Assembly: GCA_022796855.1 (NCBI GenBank)
Contig: JAAWJM010000012.1
Location: 1 to 51,566, forward strand
Length of the DNA stretch: 51,566 nucleotides
Source of the DNA: Clostridia bacterium
Lineage (GTDB): Bacteria > Bacillota > Clostridia > TANB77 > CAG-508
Reading direction: 5' to 3'
Positions 17,660 to 28,279 of this stretch are shown one piece after another. Below the pieces are notes generated by a model, which was given only the letters and a program-made list of their open reading frames with translations, was not told where the DNA came from and ran no database searches. The position numbers were made by a program, and so were the translations under genes. Positions within the stretch are counted from its first letter, which is position 1; each line of letters starts with the position of its first letter.

Positions 17660-17758
17660 TTCTCAATCTCCCTTTTATCGTTTTTAGATCATCCTTTTAA
17701 CGTTTCCTAATTTAAGCAAATGCTAAAGAATCTTTACTCTTATCAAAATTGTTCAAAT

Positions 17759-20148
17759 CTAATTTAACATCTTATCTATCCAAACCTTCCCATTCTGATT
17801 CACTCGTATGGTAATTTCCCCATTTTCATCGGTTCGTAGTATTTTACTTCCGTATTTGTTTCAGTCTTTCTAAGACTTCGCCATTGGGGTGTCCAAATAG
17901 GTTATTTTTGCCTACTCCGATGAGTGAAATTTTAGGATTTACTGCTTTTAGGAATTCTTTTGTGGTTGATGTTTTTGAACCATGATGAGCAATTTTGAGG
18001 GCTGTAGCTTTTAGAGTATCCGTTCCTAGATAGGCTGTTAAAAGTTTTTGTTCGGCCTCTTTTTCGATGTCTCCTGTAAATAACATGTTAAAATTGCCAT
18101 AATTTAGTTTTAACACAAGAGAATTATTGTTTAACCCTTGTAATTTCAATGGTTCTTCTGGATATAATACGTCTAACCATAAATTTTTTTCTATTTCTAT
18201 TTGATTTCCTTTTTCTACGGTTTGTATGGAAACCTTTTTCTTTTTTGCTTGTTCGAGAATGGTTTTATATTCTTCCGATTCTTCTTTTTGTTTTCCGATA
18301 ATAAGCTTGTTTACTTGCAACTTCTCTAATATTGCCATTAGTCCATTGCAGTGGTCGGCATCAAAATGGGACACCACCATCAAATCGATTTTCTTGATGC
18401 CATGATTTAATAAATAGGGAAGTAAAACCCTTTTTCCTACATCATATTTTTCCAAATTTACACTTCCTCCTCCATCCATTAAAATGGTTCTATGGTTTGG
18501 AGTAGTAACCAATGTGCAATCTCCTTGCCCTACATCGATAAAGTGAATACTAAGGTCTTGTGGCAAGGTTTTAAAAACAAAACAACTGATCATTATAATG
18601 GTAAGCACGGCTACTACTTTTTTCTTATTTCTCCATAGCCACTTTTTCCTATGTTCTATTCCTTTTAAAAATTGCTTGTGAATTCTCCTTTTATCCGTTT
18701 TTTGGCTTATGTTTTGGATCGATACCCATGTTAGCAAACTACAGTAATACAATACAACAACAAGGATTGGTGGTGAGCAAACAAGAACCTGCGACAATGG
18801 TAATTTAGAAAAAAACTCACTCATCCCAATTAATATGGAAAGTACGATACCTAATATGTTAGCTACAAATGGAATAGAAATCGGGATACTTACTAAAAAA
18901 CCAAGCATAACAATCATTCCCATTAAAAAACTAACCATCATATTGGAAAGAAGAAATGTGAAGGAAATCGTTTGAAAAAACACCATACTAATCGGTAAAA
19001 TCGCAACCCATGCAGAAGCCGATACGATACTAATCTCTTTTAATTTGGTTATCCATTTTTGTTTTTCGGTTTCTTCTTGTTTTTTTTCTATTTTGGCTTT
19101 TAATATTGGTACAAACCCTATTATTCCTAGTGTTGCACTATAAGATAAAATAAGCCCTGTATTGTTAATAGCAAACGGATTTTGTAGTAAAATCAAGCCT
19201 AAAGAAATTGCCATGTTATTGATGATATCGTTTTTTCTACAAACCAATACCGCTATATTTCCTAACATTGCCATTACACAAGCACGCCTTACCGAAGGGG
19301 TTCCGATTGGTAAGTATGATAAAAAAACTAAGCAGTAGCACGATACCAATTTTTATCTTTCTTTTTCCCACTCCCACTTTTTCTCCGAAGCCAATTCACA
19401 ATTGTTATCAAATACGCTACATGCATTCCCGATACAGCTAAAATATGTGATAAACTACTCTGTCTAAAATTTTCTTTTACCTCTTCTTCCATCCCATCAT
19501 CATTTCCTAATAAAATACCAAGTAAGATATCTTGATGATTTTTATTTGGGAGTTTTTTACGAATTTGCTCCTCCATAGCTTTTTGTATGTTACAAGCAAA
19601 CTTTTTTACAACATTTCCTTTATCCTTGCTAAGAACTTGCACTTTTTTTACTGTAACTGTTCCGAACAATACCGGTTTGATTGTAAATATTTTCTATTAT
19701 CAAAACCTTTGTCATTTCTAGCAACATCTGGTTTATGATATTCCCCAAGAAAGGAAATCTCATCTCCATATTCTAACTTAATTTCTTTGGTGATACGCAT
19801 ATTTACCATGATGTTACAAGAGTGTTTCTCAATCTTTTTTATTTCTACTTGATACTGTGTTACTTGCTCCTTTTGGATTGGATTACTAACCACCACTCCT
19901 ACATAATTTTTTCCCATTTCCATTTGCTTATTTTTTTGTTCATATTTCTCATTTTCGATTTTGGTAATCAAGGTAGCCATTAAAAGACAAGCCAAAAACA
20001 CCATTAGCCATTTTCTAAAAGCTAGCACCTCATCATATCTTTTTATTTTTTTATTTTTCGTGATTCCATAAGTCAAAATCCCAATAAATCCTACGACAAA
20101 AAGAGCTATACTGATATGACAGTATAGCCCAAATACAATTCCTATCAT
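17759..20148 (-). CDS. comEC: ComEC/Rec2 DNA uptake channel protein (five +1 shifts at CGG)
   Basis: 794 residues when all five CGG codons (19674, 19664, 19387, 19305, 17852; codons 159, 162, 254, 281, 765) are each given a +1 shift. N-terminal membrane and OB-like region (residues 1-230), competence domain with ILAVSGMHVAYLI, then a C-terminal metallo-beta-lactamase domain with HFDADHCNG and HHGSKTSTT. Recoded junctions read YLQSN-G-IV-G-TVTV, LTN-G-TPSVRRACVMAM and KQI-G-SKILRTDENGEI; each matches ComEC consensus, and the last replaces a premature stop to supply the usual C-terminus ending at 17759. Imports single-stranded DNA in competence. No unshifted in-frame CGG exists in the gene. Confidence 0.92.
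17849..17852 (-). other. +1 recoding site CGGA in comEC (codon 765)
   Basis: Zero frame ATA CGG AAG TAA would end the protein. Skipping C gives GGA AGT AAA ATA and 29 more codons with the ComEC C-terminal pattern RTDENGEI. Confidence 0.9.
19302..19305 (-). other. +1 recoding site CGGA in comEC (codon 281)
   Basis: Zero frame (after three earlier shifts) AAT CGG AAC. Skipping C gives GGA ACC CCT TCG GTA, the GTPSVRR motif of ComEC. Confidence 0.9.
19384..19387 (-). other. +1 recoding site CGGA in comEC (codon 254)
   Basis: Zero frame CTT CGG AGA. Skipping C gives GGA GAA AAA GTG, leading into the hydrophobic run IVLLLSFFIIL that ends at the next site. Confidence 0.85.
19661..19664 (-). other. 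+1 recoding site CGGA in comEC (codon 162)
   Basis: Becomes in frame only because of the shift at 19674. GTT CGG AAC becomes GTT GGA ACA GTT, the YGT/VGT motif of the OB-like region. Confidence 0.9.
19671..19674 (-). other. +1 recoding site CGGT in comEC (codon 159)
   Basis: Zero frame AAC CGG TAT. Skipping C gives GGT ATT GTT and brings the next CGG, 10 bases on, into frame. Confidence 0.9.
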
Positions 20149-20231
20149 CCATCCGAATGGTAATGATTACCATTGGTCGTTTCACCATAAGCAATCCTTC
20201 TTTCTTTTTAAGAAGGTTCCTAAATGTTTTC

Positions 20232-21653
20232 TTAGAATATCCTCACTGCTGTTACATATCTCGTTTTATATGAACCGCTATTTAAGGATGATGTAATCAC
20301 TCCCGTTTTTTCTGTTGACGCATGAATAAATTGATTGTTTCCTATATAAATTCCACAATGTCCAATTCCTTTGTGGGTTTTGTAATCAGAGAAAAATACA
20401 ATATCTCCTTGTTGTAGATTTGCTTTTTCTACTTTGGTTCCTTTTTTGGATTGTGCAGAAGACGAATGTGGTAAACTTACTCCAAATTGTTTATATACAT
20501 ACATAACAAATCCAGAACAATCAAACCCAGAAGGTGTCGTTCCCCCATATACATAGCGAGAACCTAGATATTGTTTTGCCAATGCAACAAGTTCGCTTGT
20601 TTTACTTGATGTCGTTTCTTTTTTTACTTCTTCTACTGGTGGTGGTTGTATATTGGTAACTTCGGCATTTCTTGTTTCTGCACTTCTTGAGGTTACCTCT
20701 ACTTTTTCATCAGAAAGATATTTTTTTGGTGCATACCCTTCGGTATTTTTATAAGTTATTTTACACCAAGTTCCCTCTTCTTTTATAATCGTTACTTTTG
20801 CATTTTTGCCAAGTACATCTACAATTTCACTTTCTGTAGAAGCTTCTTTTCTAATATTTAATCCGTCAGCTGAAACATAAGCTGTTTTATTTTCTTCTTT
20901 TTCTGGCTCCGTTGTTTGCTCTTCTGGTTCTTCTTTACTTGTTTGGTTTTCTTCTACTGGTGTACTTGTTGTTACGGTTTCTTCTTGGTTTTGTACACTT
21001 AATTGTTCTTTTCTAAGCCATCCCATTTTACCATTCACTGAAAGATACACCCATCCATTTGCTATATTAATTACCATTCCTTGCTCATTTTGTGCTATCG
21101 TTTCTGTTTTCATAGAATTTACTAATGGTCGCAAAGATAATTTTGCTTCCTTTATAATCCATATCTTACTTCCCTGTGTTATGTTTGCCAAGTCGTTTGT
21201 TATTGGGGCACTCACTGGATTGGTTACTTGATTCTCTCTTACTGTATTCGTTATTGGTTCTTCTGTTGTCGTATTTTCTAGTGTATTAGTACCTTCCTTT
21301 GTTCCTTGGTTGGTACTATTTTGGCTATTATCCTTTGTTTCTTGGTTTTGTTCTTTTGTATTATTTTGGTCATCATCACTTGTTTCTTGGTTAGCTATTT
21401 CTACTAGTTCTTTTTTCACATACCCTTTTATTTTTTTGTAATTGACACGATACCAACTTCCCTCTTCCTCTAGTATTTCAAATTCGTCACCCTTTGGTAT
21501 AATTTCCAAAGTAATCGAACTTTCTTCTACTGTCTTTTTCAATTTTGCATTTTTCGTTGCTTTTCCTGTATCGCCTGCAAATACAACTGTGGTTAACCCT
21601 ATCATAAGTAGAAATAGAAGTAACACGATGATTACTTTTTTCAAGTTTACCAT
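20232..21653 (-). CDS. Secreted SH3-domain NlpC/P60 peptidoglycan hydrolase
   Basis: 473 residues. Signal peptide VIIVLLLFLLMIGLTTVVFAG, then three bacterial SH3 repeats (about 30-80, 160-210, 255-305) joined by low-complexity Glu/Thr/Asn linkers, and a C-terminal NlpC/P60 domain (about 355-473) with catalytic Cys in FDCSGF and His in GHCGIYIG and FIHAS. Cleaves stem peptides in the wall. I use the ATG at 21653, which follows AAGGAG and starts the signal peptide; a longer reading overlaps mtaD. No in-frame CGG. Confidence 0.88.
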   Translation of the reverse strand: MVNLKKVIIVLLLFLLMIGLTTVVFAGDTGKATKNAKLKKTVEESSITLEIIPKGDEFEILEEEGSWYRVNYKKIKGYVKKELVEIANQETSDDDQNNTKEQNQETKDNSQNSTNQGTKEGTNTLENTTTEEPITNTVRENQVTNPVSAPITNDLANITQGSKIWIIKEAKLSLRPLVNSMKTETIAQNEQGMVINIANGWVYLSVNGKMGWLRKEQLSVQNQEETVTTSTPVEENQTSKEEPEEQTTEPEKEENKTAYVSADGLNIRKEASTESEIVDVLGKNAKVTIIKEEGTWCKITYKNTEGYAPKKYLSDEKVEVTSRSAETRNAEVTNIQPPPVEEVKKETTSSKTSELVALAKQYLGSRYVYGGTTPSGFDCSGFVMYVYKQFGVSLPHSSSAQSKKGTKVEKANLQQGDIVFFSDYKTHKGIGHCGIYIGNNQFIHASTEKTGVITSSLNSGSYKTRYVTAVRIF

Positions 21654-21711
21654 AACAAATACTCCTTTTTCAATTAGACTTTTTGTATTATATCTCACCT
21701 CAAAGAAAAAG

Positions 21712-22992
21712 TCAATTTTGAATTCGGCAAATAATTCGATTACACTCTTCATAAATACTTTTTTCATCGATTTTCTTTATTTTTCTATTTTCCATTAAAA
21801 TCTTTCCATTTATTATTGTGGTTTCGACATTTGTCCCCTTTACATTATATACAATTTGGGCGAAAATGTTATTAACTGGCTGAGAGATTGCGTCTTCTAA
21901 ATTTAAGATAATCATATCCGCCTTTTTTCCTTCTTCTAAACTTCCCACTTCTTGTAATCCTAATGCCTTTGCACCATTTATGGTTGCCATTTTTAATACT
22001 TCGTAGGCAGATAATTTCATTGGATCTTCGTTTATGCCCTTTTGCAAAAGAGCAGTAAATTTCATTGTTTCAAATAAATCTAAATTACTACCACTACCTT
22101 GTCCATCCGTTCCAAGGCTAACAGTAATTCCATTTTCTTGCATACTCGTAATGTCTGCTATTCCACAACCAAGTTTTAAGTTACTAACGGGACAGTGTGC
22201 AATATCAATATCTTCTTTTGCCAATTCTTCTATTTCTTGTTTGGTTAATTTTACAGCATGTGCTAATATGACATGCATTCCTTTAAAGTAGCGTTTAATT
22301 AATTCCACTGGACTTTCTACTTGATATTGTGTCTTTATATCTTCTGCTTCTTTTCCATTTTCACAAAAATGAATATGAACTGGTAAATCATATTGTTTTG
22401 CAAGTACTACACATTTTTTGATGTATTCATCATTAGTCGTATAAAACCCATGTATTCCAATATTAAATGTAATATTTTCTTGTTTTCCCTGATATGTATT
22501 TAATAATTTTTTTAATTCCTCTATTCTTGTATCTCCATCGCCTGTCATATCCATTAATGTTCTTGTCGTTTGTATACGAACTCCTGTCTCAGTTGCTGCT
22601 TTCATAATTTCTTCTGTCATAAAATACATATCATTTATGGTGGTAGTTCCTGTTTTTATCATCTCTATAAAAGACAATAAAGAAGCATCATAAATATCTT
22701 CTTTGCTCATTTTGTCTTCCATTGGCCAAATTTTCTTTTCTAACCAATCTTGCGTCATATAGCCATCCACTGTCTCACGAAAAATACTCATTGGCACATG
22801 AGAATGTGTATTAATAAGCCCAGGCATCACAATTTTACCACTTGCATCAATTACTTTATTGGCATTTTCACTAATCCCTCTTCCCATCTTCTTAATCCTC
22901 GTGTCCTCAATCAAAATATCCGTATCTTTCTCCCATTTGGGACGTTTCTCATCCATTGAAATTACATTGGCATTTTTAATTAAAATTCTCAT
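21712..22992 (-). CDS. mtaD: 5-methylthioadenosine/S-adenosylhomocysteine deaminase
   Basis: 426-residue amidohydrolase of the MtaD/TrzN group. Metal ligands are visible in PGLINTHSHVPM, VHIHFCENG, ILAHAVKL and SLGTDGQGSGSNLD. It deaminates methylthioadenosine, SAH or related nucleosides, as part of nucleoside salvage; exact substrate cannot be read from sequence. The ATG at 22992 follows AAAGGAAG. The NlpC/P60 gene follows on the same strand. No in-frame CGG. Confidence 0.85.
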   Translation of the reverse strand: MRILIKNANVISMDEKRPKWEKDTDILIEDTRIKKMGRGISENANKVIDASGKIVMPGLINTHSHVPMSIFRETVDGYMTQDWLEKKIWPMEDKMSKEDIYDASLLSFIEMIKTGTTTINDMYFMTEEIMKAATETGVRIQTTRTLMDMTGDGDTRIEELKKLLNTYQGKQENITFNIGIHGFYTTNDEYIKKCVVLAKQYDLPVHIHFCENGKEAEDIKTQYQVESPVELIKRYFKGMHVILAHAVKLTKQEIEELAKEDIDIAHCPVSNLKLGCGIADITSMQENGITVSLGTDGQGSGSNLDLFETMKFTALLQKGINEDPMKLSAYEVLKMATINGAKALGLQEVGSLEEGKKADMIILNLEDAISQPVNNIFAQIVYNVKGTNVETTIINGKILMENRKIKKIDEKSIYEECNRIICRIQN

Positions 22993-23078
22993 ATACTTTT
23001 CTTCCTTTCTATTATCCAAAAGTTTTCATTAAATCATTGACAAATCTCAACCAGTATCATATAATGTAAATAAATAAG

Positions 23079-23098
23079 AATAAGGGCGAACCCTTATT
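23079..23098 (-). terminator. Terminator of the 53-residue membrane protein gene
   Basis: Stem aataaggg / cccttatt with a 4-base loop, then a T-rich tract on the minus strand. The right-hand part overlaps the end of the gene. Confidence 0.65.
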
Positions 23099-23255
23099 CA
23101 TCGATTATTTGATTAGATTGGTTGATATCTGCTGTTGCTGGGCGGATATCAACTTTTTCTTTGTCTAATCGAATTTGGTACCCTAAGATACCAACTACGC
23201 CTGCCAACACAGTTAAACAAAGAATTACAAATCCAATTCCTATGTATTTCTCCAT
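23094..23255 (-). CDS. Small single-span membrane protein
   Basis: 53 residues: one transmembrane helix (IGIGFVILCLTVLAGVVGILGY) and a short polar tail (DKEKVDIRPATADINQSNQ). AAGGAGG lies 5-6 bases before the ATG at 23255. No family recognised. A long hairpin is present in its 5' leader (23306-23355). Confidence 0.7.
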   Translation of the reverse strand: MEKYIGIGFVILCLTVLAGVVGILGYQIRLDKEKVDIRPATADINQSNQIIDE

Positions 23256-23305
23256 AGTGAACCTCCTTCTTTTGTATTTACATCTAACCATCTTGCGAAG
23301 GTTAA

Positions 23306-23355
23306 GTGCATAAATTAGCATTTGGTGCACATTAGCCAAATACTAATTTATGCAC
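23306..23355 (-). promoter_or_regulatory. Long leader hairpin upstream of the small membrane protein
   Basis: Arms gtgcataaattag and ctaatttatgcac pair perfectly and extend by a further seven positions with one mismatch, leaving a 10-base loop. It lies about 50 bases before the small gene. No T-run follows, so a regulatory or RNA-stability element is more likely than a terminator. Confidence 0.5.
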
Positions 23356-23490
23356 CCAACCCGAAGAAGGCAAACAACCATTTGTATTTTATCAAAATAA
23401 ATATGTAATGTCAATGAAATTTGAAATATTTATATTTTTATGCTCTTTACTTTTTATGGGGCTTTTTTATCTTAAACTGAGTCGGGAAAT

Positions 23491-23533
23491 AAAAAATAGC
23501 AAGGTAATTACAATTTCTTGTAACCCTTGCTAT
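23491..23533 (-). terminator. Terminator of tuf
   Basis: Minus-strand stem atagcaagg / ccttgctat with further inner pairing, followed by T6, just after the tuf stop. Confidence 0.85.
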
Positions 23534-23553
23534 TTCTATCTTATGCGTATATC

Positions 23554-24756
23554 TTACGCAATAATGTCAGCAACAATTCCTGAACCTACTGTACGTCCAC
23601 CTTCACGAATAGCGAATCTTAATCCTTTTTCGATAGCGATTGGAGTGATAAGTTCGATTGTCATTGAAATGTTATCTCCTGGCATTACCATTTCGGTTCC
23701 TGCTGGTAATTCGATAACACCTGTAACGTCTGTTGTTCTAAAGTAGAATTGTGGTCTGTATCCGTTGAAGAATGGTGTATGACGTCCACCTTCTTCTTTT
23801 GTTAGAACGTATACTTCAGAAGTGAATTTTGTATGTGGATTGATGGTTCCTGGTTTTGCTAGTACTTGACCTCTTTCGATGTCTTTTCTATCAATACCTC
23901 TTAATAGAACACCAATGTTATCTCCTGCTTCTGCTTGGTCTAGTAATTTTCTAAACATTTCTACACCAGTAACAACAGTTTTTCTGCTTTCCCCAGATAA
24001 TCCTACGATTTCGATTTCATCAGAAAGTTTTACAATACCTCTTTCTACTCTACCGGTTGCAACTGTTCCACGTCCTGTAATAGTGAATACGTCTTCAACT
24101 GGCATTAAGAATGGTTGGTCTACTGGTCTTTCTGGTGTTGGAATATAGCTATCAACTGCTTCCATTAATTCTTTCATGCAAACATATTCTGCTGCATTTG
24201 GATCGGTAGAAGTTGATTCTAATACTTTTAGAGAAGATCCTTTAATAATTGGAATATCGTCTCCTGGGAAATCATAGCTTGATAATAAGTCTCTAACTTC
24301 CATTTCAACTAATTCTAATAATTCTGGATCGTCTACCATATCACATTTGTTTAGGTAAACAACGATGAATTTAACACCTACTTGTCTTGCAAGTAAGATA
24401 TGCTCTCTTGTTTGAGGCATTGGTCCATCTGCTGCAGATACTACTAAGATAGCACCATCCATTTGAGCAGCACCTGTAATCATGTTTTTAACGTAGTCAG
24501 CATGTCCTGGGCAGTCAACGTGTGCATAGTGTCTGTTGTCTGTTTCATATTCTACGTGAGCTGTGTTGATTGTGATTCCTCTTGCTTTTTCTTCTGGAGC
24601 ACCATCGATTTGATCGTATGCTTCAAATTGAGCTTTTCCTAATAAGCTTAAGTATTTTGTGATTGCTGCTGTTGTTGTTGTTTTTCCGTGGTCAACGTGA
24701 CCGATTGTTCCGATGTTAACGTGTGGTTTTGTTCTTTCAAATTTAGCTTTTGCCAT
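23554..24756 (-). CDS. tuf: Translation elongation factor Tu
   Basis: 400 residues. GTP-binding motifs [17 protein letters not shown] and NKCDM; domains II and III follow with the usual C-terminal segment [12 protein letters not shown]. Delivers aminoacyl-tRNA to the ribosome. Last gene of the str operon, 126 bases after fusA. Its coding sequence has five ccg triplets on the plus strand, none in frame, so CGG is avoided here only as a codon. Confidence 0.98.
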   Translation of the reverse strand: MAKAKFERTKPHVNIGTIGHVDHGKTTTTAAITKYLSLLGKAQFEAYDQIDGAPEEKARGITINTAHVEYETDNRHYAHVDCPGHADYVKNMITGAAQMDGAILVVSAADGPMPQTREHILLARQVGVKFIVVYLNKCDMVDDPELLELVEMEVRDLLSSYDFPGDDIPIIKGSSLKVLESTSTDPNAAEYVCMKELMEAVDSYIPTPERPVDQPFLMPVEDVFTITGRGTVATGRVERGIVKLSDEIEIVGLSGESRKTVVTGVEMFRKLLDQAEAGDNIGVLLRGIDRKDIERGQVLAKPGTINPHTKFTSEVYVLTKEEGGRHTPFFNGYRPQFYFRTTDVTGVIELPAGTEMVMPGDNISMTIELITPIAIEKGLRFAIREGGRTVGSGIVADIIA

Positions 24757-24882
24757 TTTTGAATTCCTCCTTTAATTTTTTTATATTTTTTAAAATTTAA
24801 TAACGAATGTATTGTTTGCACTAGTATTTTATAATACTTTTGCTAAAATTGCAACATTTTTGTTACATTTTCTTTATCTTCT

Positions 24883-26967
24883 CTATTCCTCTTTCTTTGC
24901 ACGAGATGCTACAATGGCATCTAATACTGATTTTGGAACTTCTTCGTAGTGTGATGGTTCCATTGCATAGGTTCCTCTTCCTTGTGTTTTTGAACGAAGG
25001 TCTGTTGCATATCCAAACATTTCAGATAATGGAATAAATCCACGAATGATTTGGTTTCCACTTCTTGCTTCCATTCCTTCCATTCTTCCACGTCTTGAGT
25101 TAATGTCTCCTATAACGTCTCCCATGTATTCTTCTGGAACTGTTACTTCTACTTTCATAATTGGTTCTAGGATAACAGATTTTCCTTTTTTACATCCTTC
25201 TTTAAATGCCATAGAACCTGCAATTTTGAAGGCCATTTCTGAAGAGTCAACTTCGTGGTAAGAACCATCTACTAAAGTAGCTTTAAAGTCGATAACAGGA
25301 TATCCTGCAAGGACACCGCTTTCAGAAGCTTCTCTAATACCTTCTTCAATTGGTTTAATGTATTCTTTTGGAACAGCACCACCAACGATTTTGCTTTCAA
25401 ATTCGACACCAGTTCCTGGCTCTAATGGTTCCATTTCTATCCATACATGACCATATTGTCCACGACCACCAGATTGACGGATGAATTTTCCTTCTACTTT
25501 TACTTTTTCACGAATGGTTTCTTTGTATGCAACTTGTGGTTTACCAACATTTGCTTCTACTTTGAATTCTCTTTTTAATCTATCTACGATAATATCTAGG
25601 TGTAATTCTCCCATTCCGGCAATAATAGTTTGACCTGTTTCATGGTTTGTATATGTTTTGAAAGTAGGATCTTCTTCTGCTAATTTTGCAAGAGCAATTC
25701 CCATTTTTTCACTTGCAACCTTATCCTTTGGTTCAATTGCAATATCAATAACTGGTTCTGGGAATTCCATGGATTCAAGAATTACCGCATGAGCAGGATC
25801 ACAAAGAGTATCTCCTGTTGTCGTATCTTTTAATCCTACAGCTGCTGCAATATCTCCTGAGAATACTTCTTCAATATCTTCTCTATGGTTTGCATGCATT
25901 TGTAGAATACGTCCAATTCTTTCCTTCTTGTCCTTAGTAGAGTTTAATACAGTAGAACCTGCTTGTAAGGTTCCTGAATATACTCTAAAGAAACAAAGTT
26001 TTCCAACAAATGGATCGGTTGCAATTTTAAATGCTAATGCAGCAAATGGTTCATTATCTCCTGTTTTTGCTTCAATTTCATTTCCTTCTAAATCGACACC
26101 TTTAATGTGTGGAATGTCTAATGGAGATGGCATGTAATCTACAATGGCATTTAATAACTCTTGTACACCTTTGTTTTTATAAGAAGAACCGCAACATACA
26201 GGAACGATGTTATTATTAATAGTTCCTTTACGTAGTCCTTTTTTAATTTCTTCCTCAGTTAATTCTTCTCCTTCTAGGTATTTCATCATTAAATCGTCAT
26301 CTTGTTCTGCTGCTGCTTCAATCATTTGACTTCTATATTTGTTTGCTTCTTCTAGCATATCCGCAGGAACATCACATTCTTCAATTTCTTTTCCTAAATC
26401 ATCTTTATGAACAAATGCTCTCATTTTAATTAAATCTACAATTCCTTGGAAATTGTCTTCTGCTCCAATTGGTAATTGAACAGGAACTGCGTTTGCATTT
26501 AAACGATCTTTCATTTGTTCCACACATCCTAAGAAGTTAGCACCAGTAATATCCATTTTATTTACATATGCCATTCTTGGAACATGATATTTATCAGCTT
26601 GTCTCCATACAGTTTCAGATTGTGGTTGTACCCCACCTTTAGCACAAAATACGGTTACAGAACCATCTAATACTCTTAGGGATCTTTGTACTTCAACCGT
26701 AAAGTCAACGTGACCTGGTGTATCAATAATATTAATTCTATGGTTTAACCAATGAGTGGTTGTTGCAGCAGATGTGATGGTAATTCCTCTTTCTTGTTCT
26801 TGAGCCATCCAGTCCATGGTTGCTGCACCTTCATGGGTTTCACCAATTTTATGAACACGACCTGTATAGAAAAGTATTCTTTCTGTTGTGGTAGTTTTAC
26901 CAGCATCAATATGAGCCATAATTCCTATATTTCTGGTCATTTCTAGTGAGACTTCTCTTTTACCCAA
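24883..26967 (-). CDS. fusA: Translation elongation factor G
   Basis: 694-residue GTPase that drives translocation. G motifs [20 protein letters not shown] and NKMD; C-terminal domains include GMGELHLDI and [14 protein letters not shown]. Lies 39 bases after rpsG in the str operon. Six out-of-frame ccg, no in-frame CGG. Confidence 0.98.
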   Translation of the reverse strand: MGKREVSLEMTRNIGIMAHIDAGKTTTTERILFYTGRVHKIGETHEGAATMDWMAQEQERGITITSAATTTHWLNHRINIIDTPGHVDFTVEVQRSLRVLDGSVTVFCAKGGVQPQSETVWRQADKYHVPRMAYVNKMDITGANFLGCVEQMKDRLNANAVPVQLPIGAEDNFQGIVDLIKMRAFVHKDDLGKEIEECDVPADMLEEANKYRSQMIEAAAEQDDDLMMKYLEGEELTEEEIKKGLRKGTINNNIVPVCCGSSYKNKGVQELLNAIVDYMPSPLDIPHIKGVDLEGNEIEAKTGDNEPFAALAFKIATDPFVGKLCFFRVYSGTLQAGSTVLNSTKDKKERIGRILQMHANHREDIEEVFSGDIAAAVGLKDTTTGDTLCDPAHAVILESMEFPEPVIDIAIEPKDKVASEKMGIALAKLAEEDPTFKTYTNHETGQTIIAGMGELHLDIIVDRLKREFKVEANVGKPQVAYKETIREKVKVEGKFIRQSGGRGQYGHVWIEMEPLEPGTGVEFESKIVGGAVPKEYIKPIEEGIREASESGVLAGYPVIDFKATLVDGSYHEVDSSEMAFKIAGSMAFKEGCKKGKSVILEPIMKVEVTVPEEYMGDVIGDINSRRGRMEGMEARSGNQIIRGFIPLSEMFGYATDLRSKTQGRGTYAMEPSHYEEVPKSVLDAIVASRAKKEE

Positions 26968-27006
26968 TTTATTTTCCTCCTTACTTTTTCTATTGTTTGA
27001 TAAAAT

Positions 27007-27483
<477 letters not shown>

Positions 27484-27721
27484 TCACTCCTTTTCTAGAT
27501 GTACTAGATATTAGAAATTAGTATTTTAGAGTTTAGGGAGCATCTCCATACCTAAATATCTATTTTCTTTTATCTTTTTAACATCTTAATTTTTGATATT
27601 TATATAAAATATCGAAAGTTACTCTGGAAAGTATTCTTTCCCGTATAGTGCTTTTATAAATCTATCTAAATTTAAGTACCTTAAGTTTAGTAAGAATTAC
27701 AAGCACTAATTTCCAAAAATT

Positions 27722-28135
27722 TTATTTTTTTGGTTTTTTTGCTCCGTATTTTGAACGAGCTTGCATTCTGTCTTTTACTCCTGCTGTATCTAAGGTTCCT
27801 CTTATAATGTGGTAACGAACACCAGGTAAATCTTTTACCCTTCCTCCTCTAATTAGAACAACACTGTGCTCTTGTAAGTTGTGTCCAATTCCTGGAATAT
27901 AAGAAGTTACTTCATAACCGTTTGAAAGTCTAACTCTGGCAACTTTTCTTAATGCTGAGTTTGGTTTCTTAGGGGTTACGGTTTTAACAACAGTACATAC
28001 ACCTCTTTTTTGTGGTGCTCTTGCATCGGTTAATGTTTTTTTCCTAGAGTTATAACCATGTTGTAATGCAGGTGCAGTTGATTTTGAAGTTGTTGTTTTT
28101 CTTCCTTTTCTTACTAATTGATTAATCGTTGGCAC
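27722..28135 (-). CDS. rpsL: Small subunit ribosomal protein S12
   Basis: 137 residues. Conserved [16 protein letters not shown] and [14 protein letters not shown]; the Asp in the latter is the residue modified by RimO, encoded at 921-2225. The start is GTG, well spaced after AAGGAGGTG. First gene of the str operon, with a promoter and leader hairpin upstream. rpoC is not upstream; a coiled-coil gene is found there instead. No in-frame CGG. Confidence 0.97.
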   Translation of the reverse strand: MPTINQLVRKGRKTTTSKSTAPALQHGYNSRKKTLTDARAPQKRGVCTVVKTVTPKKPNSALRKVARVRLSNGYEVTSYIPGIGHNLQEHSVVLIRGGRVKDLPGVRYHIIRGTLDTAGVKDRMQARSKYGAKKPKK

Positions 28136-28186
28136 TTAAATTTCACCTCCTTACATTTGACAAATGTTTCATTTTTATGACAAATA

Positions 28187-28232
28187 AAACCGTTACGGAA
28201 ATGCCACTTTTCGCATTTTACCATAACGGTTT
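28187..28232 (-). promoter_or_regulatory. Leader hairpin of the str operon
   Basis: Arms aaaccgtta and taacggttt enclose about 28 bases, between the promoter and the rpsL start. Probably an autoregulatory or attenuating leader of the ribosomal operon; no ligand can be named. Confidence 0.5.
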
Positions 28233-28234
28233 AT

Positions 28235-28263
28235 ATTCTATCACGATTTTTTTAGAATGTCAA
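28235..28263 (-). promoter_or_regulatory. Promoter of the str operon
   Basis: Minus strand: TTGACA (28263-28258), 17-base spacer, TAGAAT (28240-28235). Near-consensus. Confidence 0.75.
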
Positions 28264-28279
28264 CGGTTTTTTGTTAATT

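Noticed and set aside
17759..20148. comEC as three or more separate genes or a decayed gene
   Set aside because: All joints fall at CGG and the frame arithmetic closes exactly. No frame beyond the first has its own ribosome binding site, and all family domains are intact.
21654..21767. Longer N-terminus for the NlpC/P60 protein
   Set aside because: It would overlap mtaD and place about 38 residues before an obvious signal peptide; the ATG at 21653 has a proper binding site.
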